Counted from the stretch's first letter, positions 1 to 5,703 are shown. The stretch is 8,657 nucleotides of DNA from Nanoarchaeales archaeon (GCA_013215525.1 JABSQY010000072.1:1-8657), one strand, 5' to 3'. The notes: generated from the sequence alone by a model not told the origin. Translations and numbers: made by a program.

Positions 1-133
1 TCATCCACATAACAGTGTAATTCTTTGTATTTTATTTAAAGTCCGAAGACTATTAAGCTATGATGAAATAAATTTCATCAAATCTTTGTAAAATTTTTCG
101 AACACACAAAAACTATTCATATTTAACCTCATT

Positions 134-157
134 GTTTTCATACAGGTGTATGAAAAC
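134..157. repeat. 11-bp perfect inverted repeat
   Basis: The arm GTTTTCATACA at 134-144 is matched by its exact reverse complement at 147-157 around a GG centre. It could act as a dimer-binding site or as an RNA hairpin. As RNA the innermost pair would have to open to form a loop. It lies about 45 bases beyond the 3' end of the tRNA gene on the minus strand. Confidence 0.75.
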
Positions 158-170
158 TCCGTTCTTCACA

Positions 171-187
171 AAGTAACTAGGTTACTT
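171..187 (-). terminator. Possible hairpin in the tRNA-Ala 3' trailer
   Basis: A 7-bp perfect inverted repeat (AAGTAAC / GTTACTT, three-base loop) starts 15 bases past the discriminator base of the tRNA in the transcribed direction. No long U tract follows, so a termination role is only a possibility. It could instead be a processing or stabilising element in the trailer. Confidence 0.25.
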
Positions 188-201
188 CGCTGCACACTCA
201 A

Positions 202-275
202 TGGACCCGCCGGGATTTGAACCCGGGGCCCCCGCCTTGCAAGGGCGGTGCTATACCGAACTAAGCCACAGGCCC
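202..275 (-). tRNA. tRNA-Ala (anticodon UGC)
   Basis: This 74-base gene folds into a complete cloverleaf on the minus strand. The acceptor stem is GGGCCTG paired with CGGGTCC and includes a G3-U70 wobble, the known identity element for alanyl-tRNA synthetase. The anticodon stem is CCGCC/GGCGG with the loop CTTGCAA, placing TGC after U33. The T arm is CCGGG-TTCAAAT-CCCGG, followed by discriminator A73. No CCA is encoded, so it must be added after transcription. There is no intron. The gene is far more G/C-rich than its surroundings, as expected for a structural RNA. Confidence 0.97.
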
Positions 276-332
276 ATTATCAATACCACACCACAACACT
301 TGCTGGCGGCATAGTTATAGTTAAAGTGTTAC

Positions 333-344
333 CCTTTATAAAGG
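333..344 (-). promoter_or_regulatory. Candidate TATA box for tRNA-Ala
   Basis: CCTTTATAAAGG is a perfect palindrome containing a consensus-like archaeal TATA element, 58-69 bases upstream of the mature tRNA 5' end. Initiation about 25 bases downstream would leave a leader of roughly 35 bases for RNase P to remove. A second A/T-rich element at 312-326 lies closer and would give a shorter leader, so the assignment is not certain. Confidence 0.4.
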
Positions 345-429
345 TTGAGTCTGTGTGAATTACAATTCAACAACTATAGTTAACCTTTATTGAAAATCAG
401 TAGAAATTGGCATAAATTAGGATTAAATT

Positions 430-450
430 GAAAGTTCTAAATGAACTTTC
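430..450. repeat. 8-bp perfect inverted repeat
   Basis: GAAAGTTC at 430-437 is followed by a five-base spacer and its exact complement GAACTTTC at 443-450. It stands alone in noncoding DNA between the unknown gene's terminator and the tRNA promoter. Its role is unknown. Confidence 0.6.
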
Positions 451-497
451 TGGTTGTAAAAGAGAGAAAAAATAGAACAATGTACTATATATAGAAT

Positions 498-569
498 TCT
501 AAGAAGAAATAATTAAAATAATAATGAAAAAGAAAAATAAAGATAGTTATGAGTTTATTGACTCATAAC
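498..569 (-). terminator. Hairpin plus U-rich terminator of the unknown gene
   Basis: A 9-bp perfect stem (561-569 with 546-554) has a six-base loop that contains the gene's TAA stop codon. On the minus strand it is followed by a strongly U-rich tail. This includes two runs of five U (complements of 533-537 and 527-531) and more U-rich sequence down to about 498. U-tracts are the known archaeal termination signal, and FttA, encoded in this window, acts at such sites. The hairpin itself is not required in the standard archaeal model and may protect the 3' end instead. Confidence 0.6.
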
Positions 570-1559
570 AATATCATATCTAGAAGATGGAATTAATTTT
601 TTCATTCCTTCTTTAAATAAAGGTAAAAACTTTTCTAATCTATCTACATTTTGTTTATTACTCCAATTAGGCAAAGATGCACCACATACAATATTTACTG
701 GAAACTCAATTCCACTCTCATTAAGTTGATTTGCATAATTTAAAACATTATATGTTCCCTCTTGTAAAGTTGTACATCCCAATGTATGTAATCCAACATC
801 TCCATTTGAATTAATCTTGCCAGGTTTTCCAACTAACCATTGAGCTACCTTAACATTATCTTTTAATCCATCATCAAATAACATTTCTGTTGAAAGAGGA
901 TGAGCCGCTAAAAATGCGTATTTCCAGTTACTACCTAAATCTTTTTTTAATTTATGCCAGTCGGCACCTGAAAAATTTTCTCCACTCTGTAATAAAGGTA
1001 AAAAATTAGGCAATTGTTTTTCATCCATCGCATTTTCAAAGATCCTATTTATTAAGTTAGTAGTTGCATGAATTGATTCTTGCGAGTTTAAACTTAATCT
1101 TACTAAAATAGGAGACTGTTCTTTTCCAACTGAATTAGTATTATAAAAAATATTATCAACTTCAACTTTATCAGAATGAGGATCTAATTCAGTAATTAAA
1201 ATTGGCACTCGTCCTTTACCCCCTAAAGGTTTTGTCGCATCAGACATAAACTCCTCTAAATCCCAACCATCTGGTTTTTGATTAAAAATTAGTTCATGAC
1301 TATTTTTCCAAGGAAATCCCATACTCTGCAACATTTTAGTAATAAATTCCGTATGTTGTTTAGGAGAGTTTCCTGTTTCAACATTAAATAATCCTTGACA
1401 ATATCCTATTGCAGTTCCAACTATTCCATATGTTTTCTCACTTTGTGACATGTTAAACCCTTGTATACACGCCCCTCTCGCACTTTGACAAGTGTGCTTA
1501 AGCTCTAAATCTTTTTCTAATTCTCTTATTTCAGTAAAATCTGCTACCTTACATACCAT
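555..1559 (-). CDS. Uncharacterised 334-residue protein
   Basis: I do not recognise this family. The protein has no signal peptide or membrane segment and looks cytosolic. It has six cysteines: C3, C24, C31 and C54 near the N-terminus, and C262 and C292. The middle and C-terminal parts look like an alternating alpha/beta enzyme or binding fold, with hydrophobic strands near 118-123 (VPILIT), 150-156 and 286-292, and a conserved-looking stretch HTLGCTTL at 258-265. There is no Walker motif and no obvious metal cluster. The ATG at 1559 fits a TATA-like element at 1582-1592 and a leaderless start; M37 is an alternative start. G/C content is visibly higher than in the divergent operon next door (20 of 60 at 901-960). 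It ends in a strong hairpin/U-rich terminator. Divergence from an Lrp-like regulator makes it a candidate target of that regulator. Confidence 0.85.
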   Translation of the reverse strand: MVCKVADFTEIRELEKDLELKHTCQSARGACIQGFNMSQSEKTYGIVGTAIGYCQGLFNVETGNSPKQHTEFITKMLQSMGFPWKNSHELIFNQKPDGWDLEEFMSDATKPLGGKGRVPILITELDPHSDKVEVDNIFYNTNSVGKEQSPILVRLSLNSQESIHATTNLINRIFENAMDEKQLPNFLPLLQSGENFSGADWHKLKKDLGSNWKYAFLAAHPLSTEMLFDDGLKDNVKVAQWLVGKPGKINSNGDVGLHTLGCTTLQEGTYNVLNYANQLNESGIEFPVNIVCGASLPNWSNKQNVDRLEKFLPLFKEGMKKLIPSSRYDIVMSQ

Positions 1560-1581
1560 TGTAATTAATATAAGTATTCAA

Positions 1582-1592
1582 TATTATTTAAA
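1582..1592 (-). promoter_or_regulatory. TATA box of the unknown gene
   Basis: On the minus strand TTTAAATAATA lies 23-33 bases before the ATG at 1559. That is the distance expected for a leaderless archaeal transcript. There is no purine-rich ribosome binding site between it and the start. Confidence 0.5.
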
Positions 1593-1620
1593 ACAAAACA
1601 ACCAGTTTCTTTAAAATTAG

Positions 1621-1635
1621 GGAAAATTATATAAA
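1621..1635 (+). promoter_or_regulatory. BRE/TATA promoter of the Lrp-like operon
   Basis: GGAAAA followed by TTATATAAG reads as a BRE and a TATA box, 22-36 bases before the ATG at 1657. This predicts transcription starting at or next to the start codon. No Shine-Dalgarno motif is present. With the promoter of the divergent gene it fills a 97-base intergenic region, so one bound regulator could affect both. Confidence 0.65.
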
Positions 1636-1656
1636 GTTTTAACTATTAATAATAAT

Positions 1657-2565
1657 ATGGATAAGTTAGATTTGCGAATTTTGTCTGAATTAGATAATAA
1701 TTGTCGAACACCACTAAGTACAATTGGTAAATTAATTAGTAAATCACCACAATATGTGAAATATCGGTTTGAAAAGTTAATAAATGATAAAATTATTAGA
1801 AATGTATCATTTATTCAAAACTTAACATTAAATCAAACTGAGATCATTGCATTTATTTCTTTAAAAGGAACTCAAATAATAGAAGAACAAAAGTTATTAG
1901 ATTTTATTTTTAAATTATCTCAAACTAATAAGTTATATTATTGTGACGGAGATTCTCAAATTGTGTGTTCTTTTATTATTGAAAAGTATGATGAAATTCA
2001 ACAAATTAAAGAAATGTTATATTCTAATTTTACTATAATTGATAATATTAATTTAAATACAATTATGAATACACAAATATATAATAAAAAATTCCTATTT
2101 CAAGGAAAGTCAAGTTCAATAATTAACATTGAAAAAAAAAATAATAATAATAAAGAAGAATTAAAATCTAAAGTATTAAAACAAATTAAAATTAATCCAT
2201 TTACATCATTACTCGAGTTAGGTTTTAAAATAAATGTATCTTATGAAAAGATAAAGTATTTATTTAAAACAAATCCACCATACATTGCAACACGGTTAAT
2301 TCTTTCCGATACTTGTAGTTCTAAAGGATTTTTATTGTTAGAATTTAAAAATGAACATGAAGATTTAATTAATTATTGTAGGGTGTGCGAGAATATAATT
2401 CAAGTTGAAAAAATAATTGGAAACTATAACTATTTAATTTCATTTGAAACTTTAAAAGATAAAGAAATTTCAAAGATTGTAAAAGAATTAATTTATAGAT
2501 TTAATAAGTCAATTGAAAAATATAAAAGAATAGATGTTTTAAAAACATTAAAGGTTACAAAATGA
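1657..2565 (+). CDS. Tandem Lrp/AsnC-like transcriptional regulator
   Basis: The protein reads as two fused Lrp/AsnC units. Residues 3-50 are a typical AsnC-type winged helix: LDLRILSELDNNCRTPLSTI, then a recognition helix near 30-42. Residues about 58-148 resemble an Lrp ligand/dimer (RAM) domain, with a GDSQIV stretch near 98. An asparagine/lysine-rich linker (about 151-168) leads to a second, more diverged helix-turn-helix (169-207). A second RAM-like domain follows (209-295), with the family's G-x-Y-x-Y signature as GNYNY (255-259). Ordinary Lrp proteins are about 150 residues, so 302 fits a duplication. It should bind DNA and sense a small molecule, often an amino acid in this family, but the ligand is unknown. 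Its stop overlaps the next ORF's ATG by four bases, so the two are very likely co-transcribed and functionally linked. Confidence 0.85.
   Translation: MDKLDLRILSELDNNCRTPLSTIGKLISKSPQYVKYRFEKLINDKIIRNVSFIQNLTLNQTEIIAFISLKGTQIIEEQKLLDFIFKLSQTNKLYYCDGDSQIVCSFIIEKYDEIQQIKEMLYSNFTIIDNINLNTIMNTQIYNKKFLFQGKSSSIINIEKKNNNNKEELKSKVLKQIKINPFTSLLELGFKINVSYEKIKYLFKTNPPYIATRLILSDTCSSKGFLLLEFKNEHEDLINYCRVCENIIQVEKIIGNYNYLISFETLKDKEISKIVKELIYRFNKSIEKYKRIDVLKTLKVTK
2132..2153 (+). repeat. A10 plus (TAA)4 tract in the regulator linker
   Basis: Ten consecutive A residues are followed by four TAA units, all inside the coding sequence for the linker between the two Lrp halves. The frame stays open here. Such tracts are prone to slippage by polymerases, which would uncouple the two halves. 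They are also prone to sequencing error. Confidence 0.8.
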
Positions 2566-3374
2566 GAATAGGACAACCAGCATATATATTACCATATCTT
2601 CCAATCTATATGACAATAGATGAATTAGATTATGAAGTTCATACATATGATACTCCAAAAGATGTGTTAGTTGGACTTTCTAAAAATGAAATTGATTTGT
2701 CTATTGGAGATCCATTTTTACAAAATTATTTTGATTTTAAAAAAAATCATATTAATATTTTTTGTGATTTAATTAGTAAAAGTCCAATTTCATTAATTAC
2801 ATTTAATCCATTTATTAAAGATTTTTCTAAAAAAATGTTAAATGGAAAAACATTAATTACATTTTTAAATCCTAGTACTTCATACTTTATAGGTCAGAGT
2901 TTAAAGACACAGTTTAAGTTAGGAGAAATTATTACAACTCAATTTAATACTGAGTTTGGATATTTGATTTCGCAAGAAGTGGACATTGCTTTAAGCTTTG
3001 AACCAAATATCACATATGCTATTGAGAATGGAGCTAATGAGTTATATGATTTTTCGCAAGACAACAATGCTACAACTTCAATTACAATTAATAATAAAAA
3101 TAAATTAGATAAAAATGAACTTAAAAAATTCAAAGATAAGTTAATTAAAAATATAGAAAGGTTTTATTCTGATGAAGAGTACACATTAGAAATTGCTAAA
3201 AAGTATTTTGGTTTAATTGATACAAAAATATTAATTAAAGCAATTAATAAATTACGTAGTCAAAAAATATATTGTAATAATTTAAAATTTGAAAAGAGTG
3301 AAATTGAAAATACTATTAACTCGAGAAAATTAGAATTAAGTGTAGTTGAATTTCAAAAATTATATTTGAAATAA
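2562..3374 (+). CDS. Cytosolic SsuA/THI5 (NMT1)-like substrate-binding protein
   Basis: The protein resembles the periplasmic-binding-protein type II fold of the SsuA/THI5/NMT1 group. The first strand begins at residue 1 (MRIGQPAYILPYLPIY). The lobe-1 signature LVGLSKNEIDLSIGD is at 36-50, a crossover region with LNGKTLITF at 93-101, and the strand/loop VDIALSFEPN at 140-149 matches the family's DxAxxxEP element. The second half ends in a charged helical region (185-270). There is no signal peptide, lipobox or membrane segment, and the fold starts immediately, so it should be cytosolic. No ABC permease or ATPase gene lies nearby. It overlaps the Lrp-like gene by four bases (ATGA), with a weak AGGT ribosome binding site at 2552-2555. 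I infer a ligand-sensing partner of the regulator. A metabolic enzyme on the same fold (as with Thi5 or MqnA) is an alternative. Confidence 0.8.
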   Translation: MRIGQPAYILPYLPIYMTIDELDYEVHTYDTPKDVLVGLSKNEIDLSIGDPFLQNYFDFKKNHINIFCDLISKSPISLITFNPFIKDFSKKMLNGKTLITFLNPSTSYFIGQSLKTQFKLGEIITTQFNTEFGYLISQEVDIALSFEPNITYAIENGANELYDFSQDNNATTSITINNKNKLDKNELKKFKDKLIKNIERFYSDEEYTLEIAKKYFGLIDTKILIKAINKLRSQKIYCNNLKFEKSEIENTINSRKLELSVVEFQKLYLK

Positions 3375-3384
3375 AAAACTAATT

Positions 3385-3400
3385 AATTATTATTATAATT
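3385..3400. repeat. Short A/T inverted repeat at a convergent junction
   Basis: AATTAT (3385-3390) and ATAATT (3395-3400) form a 6-bp stem with a four-base loop in the gap between the binding-protein gene and the small minus-strand ORF. The right arm enters that ORF's stop codon. In DNA this A/T-rich such a stem can arise by chance, so it carries little weight alone. Confidence 0.3.
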
Positions 3401-3641
3401 ATTTAGAAGTATCTAGTTCACAATTTGAATAACTTAAATTATTTTGTGTATAATTTTTAAAAGATATATATTCGTATTTAGATGATATAGAATAATTAAC
3501 ATATCCAACTAAATCAATTACTATAGGACTAGATATAGCTAAAGTAGTAAGAATTATAATTTTTTCAAGTTTTTTAGTTAAATGTTTATTTTTATTTCTA
3601 TTTGTAGTATTAATTTTATATTTTCCAGGATGACTATTCAT
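3399..3641 (-). CDS. Possible small single-helix membrane protein
   Basis: This 80-residue protein is not recognised. A strongly basic N-terminal part (residues 1-27, rich in K/N/R) precedes one hydrophobic helix at about 28-47 (IIILTTLAISSPIVIDLVGY). A polar tail rich in tyrosine and asparagine follows (48-80). By the positive-inside rule the N-terminus would be cytoplasmic. It fills the gap between two plus-strand genes exactly, 24 bases from one stop and divergent from the TrmB-type gene. It is unusually long for a chance open frame in DNA this rich in A/T stop codons. A TATA-like element near 3653-3671 is not at an ideal distance. It could be spurious; comparison with relatives would decide. 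Confidence 0.5.
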   Translation of the reverse strand: MNSHPGKYKINTTNRNKNKHLTKKLEKIIILTTLAISSPIVIDLVGYVNYSISSKYEYISFKNYTQNNLSYSNCELDTSK

Positions 3642-3680
3642 AATATAAATAAGAATATAAACTATTAAAACATATGTACT

Positions 3681-3690
3681 CGCTAAAGCG
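3681..3690. promoter_or_regulatory. G/C-rich inverted repeat upstream of the TrmB-type promoter
   Basis: CGCTAAAGCG is a 4-bp inverted repeat with a two-base centre and is a rare G/C patch in this intergenic DNA. It ends 14 bases before the TATA element of the TrmB-type gene, where archaeal activators often bind. It might be an autoregulatory operator. This is inference. Confidence 0.3.
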
Positions 3691-3704
3691 CCGATTAATA
3701 AAAA

Positions 3705-3715
3705 GTATTATAAGT
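3705..3715 (+). promoter_or_regulatory. TATA box of the TrmB-type regulator gene
   Basis: GTATTATAAGT lies 21-31 bases before the ATG at 3736, preceded by an A-rich BRE-like stretch. The distance again predicts a leaderless mRNA, and no Shine-Dalgarno motif is present before the start. Confidence 0.5.
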
Positions 3716-3735
3716 AATTAAAAAATAAGTAAAGT

Positions 3736-4482
3736 ATGGATATAGAAATACTTGAAGATTTAGGACTTACAAAATCCGAGATTAAAGTATATGTTGAGTT
3801 ATTGGAATTGGGTTCAAGTCATGCTGGAGAAATTTTAGAGAAAGCTGACATACACCATTCAGTTTTACATCGAGCATTAAATAAATTAATTTGTAAAGGA
3901 ATTATAAGTTTTATTTCTGAAGGAAAACATAAGATTTATACTGCTAATAAACCTGAATACTTTTTAAATTTTATTGATGATAAAAGAAAAAAATTTGAGG
4001 TGTTATTACCTGAACTTAAACTAAGAGAGAAAATAGGAAAAAAGGAAAATACTACAACTATGTTTAGAGGGATTAAGGGAATTAAAGAAGTATATTCGAA
4101 ATTAATTAATTTAAAAGAGAAAGAAATGATTTCTTTTGGAGGTTCAAATGGTACTACTAAGTTTATGGGATTACCTTGGTGGACAAATATGCATAATACA
4201 CGAATACATAATAAGTTATCAAACAGACATATCGCATCAGATGAGGTAATAGAATATGTAAATATAATTTCAGATAAAGCTATGACAATGATGAGATTTT
4301 TACCAGAACAGTTATTTAGTCAATATCAAGAAACAGTGATTGTTGGAGATTATGTCGCAATTAATATTTTTGCAGATGATGGATATAGTATACTAATTAA
4401 AAATAAAGAAGTTGCACAAGGATATAAAAAGAACTTTGAGCTATTGTGGGCGCAAGCTAAAAATATAGAATTAATAAACTAA
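3736..4482 (+). CDS. TrmB-family transcriptional regulator
   Basis: Residues 1-75 form a TrmB-type winged helix. It has the family's opening LEDLGLTKSEIKVYVELLEL (6-25), a recognition helix around 40-54 (IHHSVLHRALNKLICKG) and a wing near 58-70. A charged helix (72-102) links it to a C-terminal domain (106-240) that begins with the characteristic MFRGIKGIKEVY (109-120). This domain resembles the phospholipase-D-like effector domain seen in short archaeal TrmB-like proteins. At 248 residues it lacks the extra sugar-binding domain of Thermococcus TrmB, so a sugar ligand should not be assumed. A Trp pair in LPWWTNMHNTRIH (146-158) may mark a ligand pocket. It converges with the aminotransferase gene and diverges from the small membrane-protein ORF; its targets are unknown. 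Confidence 0.85.
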   Translation: MDIEILEDLGLTKSEIKVYVELLELGSSHAGEILEKADIHHSVLHRALNKLICKGIISFISEGKHKIYTANKPEYFLNFIDDKRKKFEVLLPELKLREKIGKKENTTTMFRGIKGIKEVYSKLINLKEKEMISFGGSNGTTKFMGLPWWTNMHNTRIHNKLSNRHIASDEVIEYVNIISDKAMTMMRFLPEQLFSQYQETVIVGDYVAINIFADDGYSILIKNKEVAQGYKKNFELLWAQAKNIELIN

Positions 4483-4483
4483 T

Positions 4484-4514
4484 TGATTATAATCATTTAA
4501 TAATTATAATTATT
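4484..4514. repeat. Two A/T palindromes after the TrmB-type gene
   Basis: TGATTATAATCA (4484-4495) and AATAATTATAATTATT (4499-4514) are perfect palindromes starting two bases after the TrmB-type stop codon. They lie in the convergent gap before the aminotransferase gene. They may help end transcription from the left, but no run of five U is present. Confidence 0.45.
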
Positions 4515-4517
4515 GTA

Positions 4518-4551
4518 ATGAATATAAAAATTATTTTAGTTTTATATTCAT
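4518..4551. terminator. 12-bp perfect hairpin spanning the aminotransferase stop codon
   Basis: ATGAATATAAAA (4518-4529) and its exact complement at 4540-4551 enclose a ten-base loop. On the minus strand the 5' arm encodes the residues MNIK (352-355), the loop carries the TAA stop and the 3' arm supplies UUUU. It also stands at the end of the convergent TrmB-type gene, so it could serve both directions as a terminator or 3'-end stabiliser. Function is inferred; the repeat itself is exact. Confidence 0.6.
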
Positions 4552-5604
4552 AGAATCCATAACTTTTGAAAAAACTTTCAAAACTTGTTCTTTGTTTTCT
4601 TCTGAAGGTATTCCAAGTCGAATGTAGTTAGTTAAAAGATTATTTGAAGATAGATAATCTGTTAACTCTGAAACTAAAATTCCATGACTAGATAATTTTT
4701 TAGTAAATAACTTTGAATTTTTAATTTCAAAAGTAATAAAGTTTGTATCTGAATCTAAAACTTTTAAGTTTCTATTTTTTAAAAATACTATAATCTCATT
4801 TTTTACTTTTAATAATTTTCCAATAATTAAGTTTTTCTTTTTTAAAACTTCTATTGCAAATAAAACTGAAATAGAATTAATATCCCAAGGTCCTTTTGTT
4901 TTTTCTAATTCAAGTATATTGTTCTTACTAGATAAAATGTATCCAATACGTAATCCTGCTAAAGCAAATCCCTTAGAAAAACTCCTTAATATAATTAAGT
5001 TTTTATATTTTTTAAGATATGAAGAATATGTAACTTTTGAGAATTCAAAGTATACTTCATCAATTAAAACAAATTTTTTATGTTCTTTAGCTTTGTCTAA
5101 AATTTGTTTAATAAAATTATCTGGAATAAGACTTCCAATAGGATTTGAAGGATTACATAAAATAATCCCATCAATACTTGATGTAATTTGTTTTAAAATT
5201 TTATCAACTGGAAATTCAAAATCTTTAGTGTAGAAAACTTTTTTTAAAGTAACACCTTCATATTTTGCAGCAGCCTCATAATGATTAAAGTTAGGCATCA
5301 CAATTACTACTTTTTTTTTAGGAGTAAATGTTCTTAATACTAAATCAATACCTTGCGCTGCACCATTAGTTACAAGTATTTCATTTTTATTAGTTCCACA
5401 ATATTTTTCTAAAGAGTTCATTAATTCCTCATATTCAGGATAATGTGTAATTTTATCAATATCTATTTTTGAAATTATTTTATTAAATAAAGTTTCATCA
5501 ATAAATTGTGTTTCATTTAAATTTAATTTTATTGAATTACTATCTCTGATTGGTGGTTTGTATATGTCAGTTATTTTAGTAAGTATTTTTTTTGTTTCAA
5601 TCAT
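4531..5604 (-). CDS. PLP-dependent aminotransferase, class I/II, HisC-like
   Basis: This is a complete 357-residue fold-type I aminotransferase, close to the usual HisC length. Visible landmarks are LNLNET near 27-32 and YPEYEELMNSL (55-65). The cofactor-phosphate loop is TNGAAQGIDL (79-88), followed by NPSNPIG (151-157) and IDEVYFEF (181-188, with D182 and Y185 contacting the pyridoxal ring). The lysine-bearing RSFSKGFALAGLRIGYI runs 207-223, with K211 as the Schiff-base lysine, and the carboxylate-binding arginine is R329 in NYIRLGIP. The order and spacing match histidinol-phosphate aminotransferase and the related threonine-phosphate decarboxylase CobD. No histidine or cobalamin genes are nearby, so the substrate is open. 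The ATG at 5604 follows a TATA palindrome by about 25 bases. It diverges from the cupin gene and ends in a 12-bp hairpin. Confidence 0.93.
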   Translation of the reverse strand: MIETKKILTKITDIYKPPIRDSNSIKLNLNETQFIDETLFNKIISKIDIDKITHYPEYEELMNSLEKYCGTNKNEILVTNGAAQGIDLVLRTFTPKKKVVIVMPNFNHYEAAAKYEGVTLKKVFYTKDFEFPVDKILKQITSSIDGIILCNPSNPIGSLIPDNFIKQILDKAKEHKKFVLIDEVYFEFSKVTYSSYLKKYKNLIILRSFSKGFALAGLRIGYILSSKNNILELEKTKGPWDINSISVLFAIEVLKKKNLIIGKLLKVKNEIIVFLKNRNLKVLDSDTNFITFEIKNSKLFTKKLSSHGILVSELTDYLSSNNLLTNYIRLGIPSEENKEQVLKVFSKVMDSMNIKLK

Positions 5605-5624
5605 AAATAAAATAAATAAAAACC

Positions 5625-5636
5625 ATATTTAAATAT
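5625..5636 (-). promoter_or_regulatory. TATA palindrome before the aminotransferase gene
   Basis: ATATTTAAATAT is a perfect palindrome 21-32 bases upstream of the ATG at 5604, the expected TATA position for a leaderless transcript. The divergent cupin gene has only a weaker A/T-rich element (about 5670-5684) at the matching distance before its ATG. Confidence 0.5.
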
Positions 5637-5703
5637 ATGTAACTAGAAAAATAATAATATTAAGAATACAAATAATTAAAAAAAATAATTTTCAAAGTAT
5701 AGT

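Larger units (their letters stand above)
1..201. other. Hairpin-rich noncoding stretch downstream of tRNA-Ala
   Basis: No credible gene is visible here. The stretch holds three perfect inverted repeats: 61-69/72-80 (9 bp), 134-144/147-157 (11 bp, two-base centre) and 171-177/181-187 (7 bp, three-base centre). Two of them lie just beyond the 3' end of the minus-strand tRNA, so they could sit in its trailer, mark its termination, or belong to a separate small RNA. I recognise no Rfam-type family. A 27-codon minus-strand reading frame (58-141) is present but too short to support. Confidence 0.5.
276..554. other. Noncoding stretch between the unknown gene and tRNA-Ala
   Basis: No gene is visible in these 279 bases. 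They hold the likely tRNA promoter region, a direct repeat (TATAGTTAA at 316-324 and 375-383, each followed by CCTTTAT at 334-340 and 384-390) and a 9-bp inverted repeat (338-346/382-390) enclosing a smaller one (356-361/364-369). There is also an 8-bp inverted repeat (430-437/443-450) and the T-rich tail (minus strand) of the gene to the right. Some of this could be an undescribed structured RNA, but I recognise no family. Confidence 0.5.

Noticed and set aside
61..80. Box C/D small RNA, because ATGATGA resembles a C box
   Set aside because: No CTGA D or D' boxes occur at proper spacing; the match is explained by the inverted repeat.
58..141. 27-codon minus-strand open frame in the tRNA-flanking region
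   Set aside because: It is very short, overlaps two inverted repeats and has no promoter or ribosome binding signal that stands out. Chance is the simpler explanation.
202..275. tRNA gene as an integration site for a mobile element
   Set aside because: No integrase gene and no repeated copy of the tRNA 3' end occur in the window.
2939..3133. 64-codon minus-strand open frame
   Set aside because: It lies entirely within the binding-protein gene in the opposite direction, and its hydrophobic start is a by-product of the A/T-rich sense strand.
2562..3374. Thi5-type pyrimidine synthase as the identity of the binding-protein-like gene
   Set aside because: The cysteine-rich motif known for Thi5 is not present, and only the general fold signature is shared.
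4919..5233. 104-codon plus-strand open frame
   Set aside because: It lies inside the aminotransferase gene, whose motifs in the other strand are unmistakable.
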